Assembly (NCBI RefSeq): GCF_040958095.1
Contig: NC_091216.1
Location: forward strand, 6,782,069-6,846,068
Source of the DNA: Procambarus clarkii
Taxonomy: Eukaryota > Arthropoda > Malacostraca > Decapoda > Cambaridae
Length of the DNA stretch: 64,000 nucleotides
Direction: 5' to 3'
In this document: one piece after another, positions 56,101-64,000 of the stretch
How the letters are laid out: each line of letters begins with the position of its first letter
Position numbering within the stretch: the stretch's first letter is position 1
Notes under the pieces: generated by a model
Told to the model about the DNA's origin: nothing
The model's input: only the letters and a program-made list of their open reading frames with translations
The model's database searches: none
Translations under genes and position numbers: made by a program

Positions 56101-56694
56101 GCTGCTGATGTTGTTGGTTATGTTGCTGCTGATGTTGTTGGTTATGTTGCTACTGATGTTGATGGTTATGTTGCTGCTGATGTTGTTGGTTATGTTGCTG
56201 CTGATGTTGTTGCTTATGTTGCTACTGATGTTGATGGTTATGTTGCTGCTGATGTTGATGGTTATGTTGCTGCTGATGTTGTTGGTTATGTTGCTACTGA
56301 TGTTGATGGTTATGTTGCTGCTGATGTTGTTGGTTATGTTGCTGCTGATGTTGTTGGCTATGTTGCTGCTGATGTTGATGGTTATGTTGCTGCTGATGTT
56401 GTTGGTTATGTTGCTGCTGATGTTGTTGGTTATGTTGCTACTGATGTTGATGGTTATGTTGCTGCTGATGTTGTTGGTTATGTTGCTGCTGATGTTGTTG
56501 GTTATGTTGCTGCTGATGTTGTTGGTTATGTTGCTACTGATGTTGATGGTTATGTTGCTGCTGATGTTGTTGGTTATGTTGCTACTGATGTTGATGGTTA
56601 TGTTGCTGCTGATGTTGTTGGTTATGTTGCTGCTGATGTTGTTGGTTATGTTGCTACTGATGTTAGTTATGTTACCGCTGATGTTGATGGCTAT
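44137..56694. repeat. Giant 24-bp minisatellite, roughly 510 copies (12.5 kb)
   Basis: The unit is GGTTATGTTGCTGCTGATG plus TTGTT (24 bp) with a few variable positions (GCTGCT, GCTACT, GCTTCT, GCTTTT; GGTTAT, GTTTAT, GATGGT). As 24 is divisible by three, the repeat reads GYVAADVV and VMLLLMLL on plus and NNISSNIT on minus without stops. This gives apparent ORFs of up to 2393 codons; none has unique sequence, a domain or a credible start. The AFD-coding variant marks a 336-bp (14-unit) higher-order period. From about 55390 a GATGGT variant becomes frequent. The plus strand is T/G-rich and very poor in C and A. Confidence 0.97.
44311..44586. mobile_element. Foldback SINE insertion near the left edge of the 24-bp array
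   Basis: Starts TACCTGGTTGATACC and runs CTACTCCCCAAGCCCGGCC, GAGTTTGGTCCACCAGGC, a repeat type I associate with decapod genomes. Bases 44424-44494 and 44505-44575 are perfect 71-bp reverse complements around a 10-nt loop. After the right arm, ACATACCCACC is copied again before the array resumes. Array units lie on both sides, so it inserted into the array. Family name not certain. Confidence 0.7.
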
Positions 56695-57072
56695 GTATTG
56701 TGATGGCTTTTGGCCCCCCATTTAGGTATCACGACAGTATCGCCAATTACACTCCGGCGTTCTCTACCGTAAAAGAAGTCGATGTTTCTCAAGAGCGCTC
56801 GGCGGTGTCCACCCTGAAGTGTCGCAACACAATCCTCTCTAGAGCTTTTCTCTGTTGTCGCCCTACTCCTTTCCCTAGGTGCCACGGCTCATCCCTGGGG
56901 AGCACCTCAATCAAACTACGGAGCAGAGTTTCTACTGAACCCAGCCTTGCACCCCGTAGTGAGTGAGGTAACTCTACCACGCCCCAGTTTCCTTGCTGGT
57001 GTGTCTGTGGACACGGAAATTCAAGGTTTACCGAGGTGGAGTTGCCCGTTCATAAGGTTAATCAACAAGGCG
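56695..57072. other. No gene recognised
   Basis: Unique-looking DNA after the array; 60-88 codon frames on both strands show no domain. Confidence 0.35.
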
Positions 57073-57323
57073 CCAGATTCACGAAGCAGTTACGTAAGCA
57101 CTTACGAACCTGTACATCTTTTCTTAATCTTTGGCGGCTTTATTTACAATTATTTAACAGTTAATGAGCTCCGAAGCACTAAGAGACTGTTTATAACAAT
57201 AACAACAGTTGATTGGGAAGTTTTCATGCTTGTAAACTGTTTAAAAATGTAACCAAAGCCGTCAAAGATTGAGGAAAGATATACACGTTCGTAAGTACTT
57301 GCGTAACTGCTTCGTGAATCTGG
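57073..57323. mobile_element. MITE with ~70-bp terminal inverted repeats
   Basis: CCAGATTCACGAAGCAGTTACG at the left and CGTAACTGCTTCGTGAATCTGG at the right. The inverted repeat continues through ACTTACGAAC and TCAATCTTTG-CGGCTTT. 251 bp, non-coding. Target duplication not clear. Confidence 0.85.
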
Positions 57324-59002
57324 AATATCAACGTGGTGCTCAGTAAACCCCTCAACAACATGTAAAAGAAATGAAGATGAGGAAGTAAACTCAGTAATAA
57401 AATTTAATTGGTTTATATAAATTAGGCTACACCTTAATAATCTGTAAACTCTCGTTAATTCTATCCGGTGGCAACACTCTTGAAATTAATCACGATATTA
57501 TGGCAACACTCCACAGTTTTCACAATCACGGGTGTGAGAGGATGGACTTTGCCAGTTTTCTTAATGTGTGCAAAGGGAGTGCACCGCGACTGTTGAACTC
57601 TCACGAGTGCTCCGAGTGTGTGCACGAAGTCGAGTTTGTTTAATTCAAGACCCGGCTATGCTTTGTTGGGTATCTGAGGAAAGCTCATGTCATCAGAAGG
57701 CCAATAGTATTGCGAGGGCCGTTGGGTACCTAGCCGTTTATTAATTACAGCGAAGAGATGTGATGAATGTCAACTAGTTAACTCCAGGGAGCCAGTATAC
57801 AGAAACAGAGTCAAGGGGAACTTTTCGTATATGCAGTCAAGAGGAAGTCAGAAGGCCCAACTGACAACGTGACCACTAGGCGCCAACCAGGACGTAGTTA
57901 TGACGTCACGACCACTCGCCACCTGGAGGAAACTGTCCTGATTGGTTTAGGTCTCAGTGCCCAGTGCCTGATTGGGTAATTTCATATTGAGAAGGAGTGT
58001 GGAGGAAAGCCTCGATGTGTCCTTCGCAGCCTGCCAGCAGCATTCTTAAGCCGTCTGTCGTGTTACCAAGACGTGAGGATCTCTGCTGCCGGCCACAGCC
58101 TAGATTCCCCGCCTAATCGACGTTAATTATTATCTTGTCAGCTGCCTAATTTCATTTACCGCGATTCGCTGCAGAATCCGGCTCGCGATATTTGTTAATT
58201 AGCTTTGGTATGAGTGGTTTAAGAGAGAGAGAGAGAGAGAGAGAGTGTACACCAGGAGACTACCCGCAAGAAACGACTAGACTTGCCAGTGTTATATCAC
58301 TGATAATATGAGCATCCGTGAGTCTAGCATCACGAGGACGAGTTTTCTATAAAGTACATCGATTCTCCATTGTCTTAATTTATCGGAGAGAGATAACTTT
58401 ATTTTCGATGAGAATTGGGATTAAGTGAAATTTCCCGCTACCACCACCCTGCCATTCTTGCGTGTAGCTACCATCAACGCGTACACTTGCTTGATTGTCA
58501 CGCCATGCGCGGCCAGGAATTTGTTGCATCTGACGCCTAGCGAAAACCCTGTGTTACAAACATGTCACCACGTTAGGTTATTGCTTGAGGAGTTGTACCT
58601 GCCACCCTGTGTCAATTGTGTTACTTGCATGTCACCACGTGAGGAAATTTCAGGAGTATTTCATCGGAGCTTCGACAGTTCAACGTTGTATGTATGCAAG
58701 GTGTGAGTGACAGGCCGGCCTTAAAGTGAGTACAAATATTTAACTTGTTCCTAAAGTGTTGCTAATGTTGATCTTGGATCAGCCGTCCAACCTGTATTTA
58801 TCTCGTAATGCATCTATATGAGGTACATTACATAATTACATTATGTGTTATATAACATGTACTGATTACTAATCATGTATGTATATACAATCATTACTCA
58901 TCAGTAATCATTACTCATACATTAATTATCATGTACATTACAACAGTACACACATGTATGTAATGTATCTTTCACCTGTAAAACCACTCCTTCTGAAGAT
59001 GT
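57324..59002. other. No gene recognised; (GA)n at 58222-58245
   Basis: Contains a 12-unit GA microsatellite and an imperfect direct repeat TGTCACCACGT (58564 and 58631). The 93-codon frame at 58425-58706 has no known domain. AT-rich from 58790 with repeated ATGTATGTA/CATTACTCAT motifs. Confidence 0.35.
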
Positions 59003-59333
59003 AACTTCTCAGCCTACTATGCAAGGCTCGATTTGCCTAATAAGCCAAGTTTTCCTGAATTAATATATTTTCTCTATTTTTTTTCTTATGAAATGATAAA
59101 GCTACCCATTTCATTATGTATGAGGTCAATTTTTTTTTATTGGAGTTAAAATTAACGTAGATATACGACCGAACCTAACCAACCCTACCTAACCTATCTT
59201 TATAGGTTAGGTTAGGTTAGGTAGCCGAAAAAGTTAGGTTAGGTTAGGTAGGTTAGGTAGTCGAAAAACAATTAATTCATGAAAACTTGGCTTATTAGGC
59301 AAATCTGGCCTTGCATAGTAGGCTGAGAAGTGC
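59003..59333. mobile_element. Telomere-motif MITE (family T), copy 3, ends truncated
   Basis: Begins at AACTTCTCAGCCTACTATG and ends GGCTGAGAAGTGC, so both outer ~25 bp (TGTCGTACCTAG...) are missing. Holds TTAGG runs at 59205-59260 and CCTAA at 59175-59195. Confidence 0.8.
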
Positions 59334-59530
59334 CTAGTTCGGTCATATATCTACATTAATTTTAACTCCAATAAAAAAAAATTGACCTCATACATAATGA
59401 AATGGGTAGCTTTATCATTTCATAAGAAAAAAATTAGAGAAAATATATTAATTCAGGAAAACTTGGCTTATTAGGCAAATCTGGCCTTGCATAGTAGGCT
59501 GAGAAGTGCGTTCTGGCTACTAGGTACGAC

Positions 59531-59531
<1 letters not shown>
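59334..59531. mobile_element. Telomere-motif MITE (family T), half copy 4
   Basis: Joined directly to copy 3. It starts mid-element at CTAGTTCGGTCATATATC and contains only one arm, ending with the full terminus CTAGGTACGACA before a TA tract. Confidence 0.8.

Positions 59532-59621
<90 letters not shown>
59532..59621. repeat. (TA)n microsatellite
   Basis: About 44 TA dinucleotides between MITE half-copy 4 and the 287-bp satellite. Confidence 0.97.
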
Positions 59622-59624
<3 letters not shown>

Positions 59625-62600
59625 ACCTTAGAACACTTTCCCACCAGGAGATTCGAACCCTAGCCAGCACAGAAGCCTTACAGCAACTGGCATAACTGGT
59701 AAGCCTTTAACCCACTGCACCACAGCTCAGACCCTTAATAGAGATGGTAATTTCGGAGTATTTCACCTCCAAAGATCATCACCTCCCAAGGGCAACTAGA
59801 GCATAGTGAGGGGCTACTCACTTCCTTTCATCAAATTCCTGTTAATATGGGAGAACTCTGTGTCTATGCTTAATGCACAACTTGCCTAAACACCGCAAGA
59901 GAGATTATACAACCTTAGAACACTTTCCCACCAGGAGATTCGAACCCTAGCCAGCACAGAAGCCTTACAGCAACTGGCATAACTGGTAAGCCTTTAACCC
60001 ACTGCACCACAGCTCAGACCCTTAAAAGAGATGGTAATTGCGGAGTATTTCACCTCCAAAGATCACCACCTCCCAAGGGCAACTAGAGCATAGTGAGGGC
60101 CTACTCACTTTCTTTCATCAAATTCCTGTTAGTATGGGAGAACTCTGTGTCTATGCTTAATGCACAACTTGCCTAAACACCGCAAGAGAGATTATACAAC
60201 CTTAGAACACTTTCCCACCAAGAGATTCGAACCCTAGCTAGCACAGAAGCCTTACAGCAACTGGCATAACTGGTAAGCCTTTAACCCACTGCACCACAGC
60301 TCAGACCCTTAAAAGAGATGGTAATTTCGGAGTATTTCACCTCCAAAGATCACCACCTCCCAAGGGCAACTAGAGCATAGTGAGGGGCTACTCACTTTCT
60401 TTCATCAAATTCCTGTTAATATGGGAGAACTCTGTGTCTATGCTTAATGGACAACTTGCCTAAACACCGCAAGAGAGATTATACAACCTTAGAACACTTT
60501 CCCACCAGGAGATTCGAACCCTAGCCAGCACAGAAGCCTTACAGCAACTGGCATAACTGGTAAGCCTTTAACCCACTGCACCACAGCTCAGACCTTTAAA
60601 AGAGATGGTAATTTCGGAGTATTTCACCTCCAAAGATCACCACCTCCCAAGGGCAACTAGAGCATAGTGAGGGGTTACTCACTTTCTTTCATCAAATTCC
60701 TGTTAATATGGGAGAACTCTGTGTCTATGCTTAATGCACAACTCGCCTAAACACCGCAAGAGAGATTATACAACCTTAGAACACTTTCCCACCAGGAGAT
60801 TCGAACCCTAGCCAGCACAGAAGCCTTACAGCAACTGGCATAACTGGTAAGCCTTTAACCCACTGCCCCACAGCTCAGACACTTAAAAGAGATGGTAATT
60901 TCAGAGTATTTCACCTCCAAAGATCACCACCTCCCAAGGGCAACTAGAGCATAGTGAGGGGCTACTCACTTTCTTTCATCAAATTCCTGTTAATATGGGA
61001 GAACTCTGTGTCTATGCTTAATGCACAACTTGCCTAAACACCGCAAGAGAGATTATACAACCTTAGAACACTTTCCCACCAGGAGATTCGAACCCTAGCC
61101 AGCACAGAAGCCTTACAGCAACTGGCATAACTGGTAAGCCTTTAACCCACTGCACCACAGCTCAGACCCTTAAAAGAGATGGTAATTTCGGAGAATTTCA
61201 CCTCCAAAGATCACCACCTCCCAAGGGCAACTAGAGCATAGTGAGGGGCTACTCACTTTCTTTCATCAAATTCCTGTTAATATGGGAGAACTCTGTGTCT
61301 ATGCTTAATGCACAACTTGCCTAAACACCGCAAGAGAGATTATACAACCTTAGAACACTTTCCCACCAGGAGATTCGAACCCTAGCCAGCACAGAAGCCT
61401 TACAGCAACTGGCATAACTGGTAAGCCTTTAACCCACTGCATCACAGCTCAACCCTTAAAAGAGATGGTAATTTCGGAGTATTTCACCTCCAAAGATCAC
61501 CACCTCCCAAGGGCAACTAGAGCATAGTGAGGGGCTACTCACTTTCTTTCATCAAATTCCTGTTAATATGGGAGAACTCTGTGTCTATGCTTAATGCACA
61601 ACTTGCCTAAACACCGCAAGAGAGATTATACAACCTTAGAACACTTTCCCACCAGGAGATTCGAACCCTAGCCAGCACAGAAGCCTTACAGCAACTGGCA
61701 TAACTGGTAAGCCTTTAACCCACTGCACCACAGCTCAGACCCTTAAAACAGATGGTAATTTCGGAGTATTTCACCTCCAAAGATCACCACCTCCCAAGGC
61801 CACCTAGAGCATAGTGAGGGGCTACTCACTTTCTTTCATGAAATTCCTGTTAATATGGGAGAACTCTGTGTCTATGCTTAATGCACAACTTGCCTAAACA
61901 CCGCAAGAGAGATTATACAACCTTAGAACACTTTCCCACCAGGAGATTCGAACCCTAGCCAGCACAGAAGCCATACAGCAACTGGCATAACTAGTAAGCC
62001 TTTAACCCACTGCACCACAGCTCAGACCCTTAAAAGAGATGGTAATTTCGGAGTATTTCACCTCCAAAGATCACCACCTCCCAAGGGCAACTAGAGCATA
62101 GTGAGGGGCTACTCACTTTCTTTCATCAAATTCCTGTTAATATGGGAGAACTCTGTGTCTATGCTTAATGCACAACTTGCCTAAACACCGCAAGAGAGAT
62201 TATACAACCTTAGAACACTTTCCCACCAGGAGATTCGAACCCTAGCCAGCACAGAAGCCTTACAGCAACTGGCATAACTGGTAAGCCTTTAACCCACTGC
62301 ACCACAGCTCAGACCCTTAAAAGAGATGGTAATTTCGGAGTATTTCACCTCCAAAGATCACCACCTCCCAAGGGCAACTAGAGCATAGTGAGGGGCTACT
62401 CACTTTCTTTCATCAAGTTCCTGTTAATATGGGAGAACTCTGTGTCTATGCTTAATGCACAACTTGCCTAAACACCGCAAGAGAGATTATACAACCTTAG
62501 AACACTTTCCCACCAGGAGATTCGAACCCTAGCCAGCACAGAAGCCTTACAGCAACTGGCATAACTGGTAAGCCTTTAACCCACTGCACCACAGCTCAGA

Positions 62601-64000
62601 CCCTTAAAAGAGATGGTAATTTCGGAGTATTTCACCTCCAAAGATCACCACCTCCCAAGGGCAACTAGAGCATAGTGAGGGGCTACTCACTTTCTTTCAT
62701 CAAATTCCTGTTAATATGGGAGAACTCTGTGTCTATGCTTAATGCACAACTTGCCTAAACACCGCAAGAGAGATTATACAACCTTAGAACACTTTCCCAC
62801 CAGGAGATTCGAACCCTAGCCAGCACAGAAGCCTTACAGCAACTGGCATAACTGGTAAGCCTTTAACCCACTGCACCACAGCTCAGACCCTTAAAAGATA
62901 TGGTAATTTCGGAGTATTTCACCTCCAAAGATCACCACCTCCCAAGGGCAACTAGAGCATAGTGAGGGGCTACTCACTTTCTTTCATCAAATTCCTGTTA
63001 ATATGGGAGAACTCTGTGTCTATGCTTAATGCACAACTTGCCTAAACACCGCAAGAGAGATTATACAACCTTAGAACACTTTCCCACCAGGAGATTCGAA
63101 CCCTAGCCAGCACAGAAGCCTTACAGCAACTGGCATAACTGGTAAGCCTTTAACCCAATGCACTACAGCTCAGACCCTTAAAAGATATGGTAATTTCGGA
63201 GTATTTCACCTCCAAAGATCACCACCTCCCAAGGGCAACTAGAGCATAGTGAGGGGCTACTCACTTTCTTTCATCAAATTCCTGTTAATATGGAAGAACT
63301 CTGTGTCTATGCTTAATGCACAACTTGCCTAAACACCGCAAGAGAGATTATACAACCTTAGAACACTTTCCCACCAGGAGATTCGAACCCTAGCCAGCAC
63401 AGAAGCCTTACAGCAACTGGCATAACTGGTAAGCCTTTAACCCACTGCACCACAGCTCAGACCCTTAAAAGATATGGTAATTTCGGAGTATTTCACCTCC
63501 AAAGATCACCACCTCCCAAGGGCAACTAGAGCATAGTGAGGGGCTACTCACTTTCTTTCATCAAATTCCTGTTAATATGGGAGAACTCTGTGTCTATGCT
63601 TAATGCACAACTTGCCTAAACACCGCAAGAGAGATTATACAACCTTAGAACACTTTCCCACCAGGAGATTCGAACCCTAGCCAGCACAGAAGCCTTACAG
63701 CAACTGGCATAACTGGTAAGCCTTTAACCCACTGCACCACAGCTCAGACCCTTAAAAGAGATGGTAATTTCGGAGTATTTCACCTCCAAAGATCACCACC
63801 TCCCAAGGGCAACTAGAGCATAGTGAGGGGCTACTCACTTTCTTTCATCAAATTCCTGTTAATATGGGAGAACTCTGTGTCTATGCTTAATGCACAACTT
63901 GCCTAAACACCGCAAGAGAGATTATACAACCTTAGAACACTTTCCCACCAGGAGATTCGAACCCTAGCCAGCACAGAAGCCTTACAGCAACTGGCATAAC
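59622..64000. repeat. 287-bp satellite, about 15.3 copies, containing an antisense tRNA-like promoter
   Basis: TTAGAACACTTTCCCACC recurs at intervals of exactly 287 bp (starts near 59628, 59915, 60202, 60489, 60776 and onward). Copies are almost identical. Read on the minus strand each unit has TGGTGCAGTGG (an A-box fit, complement of 59711-59723) and GGTTCGAATCTC (a B-box fit, complement of 59649-59660). These sit about 60 bp apart, the layout of a tRNA-type pol III promoter. The unit thus looks like a tandemly amplified tRNA-derived SINE. The array is cut by the window end. Confidence 0.9.

Noticed and set aside
53848..56725. Open frames of 927-951 codons reading GYVAADVV, VMLLLMLL and NNISSNIT
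   Set aside because: Same repeat artefact as above; the hydrophobic MLLLML frame is not a membrane protein gene.
58425..58706. 93-codon Cys-containing open frame
   Set aside because: Cysteines are not in a known zinc-finger or knottin spacing; no signal peptide or homologous copy seen.
59649..59723. A cluster of real tRNA genes in the satellite
   Set aside because: A and B boxes fit, but I could not see a complete acceptor/anticodon cloverleaf; a SINE-derived unit explains it better.
59622..64000. CRISPR-like regular repeats
   Set aside because: The 287-bp units are contiguous with no unique spacers, and the genome is eukaryotic. None of the shorter arrays has variable spacers either.

Overview
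The window looks like repeat-dense nuclear DNA from an arthropod, most likely a decapod crustacean (crayfish-like). Visible reasons: short TTAGG/CCTAA runs (the usual arthropod telomere motif), many long TA and CA microsatellites, tRNA-derived SINEs and a foldback SINE of a type I associate with decapods, a piggyBac relic, non-LTR and LTR retrotransposons, and more than a dozen unrelated minisatellites. I recognise no host protein-coding gene, no functional rRNA or tRNA gene and no CRISPR. Every long open frame is either transposon-derived or a by-product of tandem repetition.

Layout. 1-4449: a decayed piggyBac transposase in otherwise gene-free AT-rich DNA. 4450-6036: a 22-bp then a 31-bp tandem array. 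6525-11512: a CCAGCTGCTGCCTG-type minisatellite at three places, a 460-bp duplicated segment, a retroposon with an inverted duplication at one end, and the first copy of a dispersed repeat called R here. 11567-16462: CA repeat, a truncated LINE, a tRNA-type SINE, and 24-, 30-, 29- and 15-bp arrays, the last split by a MITE. 17425-18403: two opposed MITEs carrying telomere-like pentamers, embedded in TA repeats.

18404-35151 is a nest of LTR retrotransposons. G1 (18404-24503, minus strand) has two 698-bp LTRs and one long gag-protease-integrase ORF followed by a damaged RNase H, with no reverse transcriptase. Integrase upstream of RNase H is the gene order of the Gmr1-like branch of Ty3/gypsy. 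A diverged solo LTR of the same family follows. Element A (minus) keeps RT and RNase H directly before a polypurine tract and LTR. Element B (plus), a diverged relative of G1, lies inside A. B carries a retroposon in its leader and a foreign solo LTR with a 5-bp target duplication in its RNase H, and part of that RNase H has been tandemly amplified.

35471-38880: a second R copy interrupted by a LINE (12-bp target duplication) with an intact zinc-knuckle region, a TAATG stop-start junction and a large internal deletion. 39496-44000: an A-type solo LTR and six minisatellites. 44137-56694: a 12.5-kb array of a 24-bp unit with a 336-bp higher-order period, interrupted near its left edge by a foldback SINE. 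57073-59621: a MITE with 70-bp inverted repeats and further telomere-motif MITEs. 59622-64000: about 15 copies of a 287-bp satellite whose unit contains a tRNA-like pol III promoter in antisense. The array runs off the window.

Nothing here works together as a host pathway. The relations are those of mobile elements: nesting, apparent trans-dependence (RT-less elements near an RT-bearing relative) and conversion of mobile sequence into tandem repeats. Coordinates of diverged arrays and truncated elements are good to about 10-30 bases. Target duplications and LTR ends of G1, its solo LTR, solo LTR C and the LINE were read base by base.
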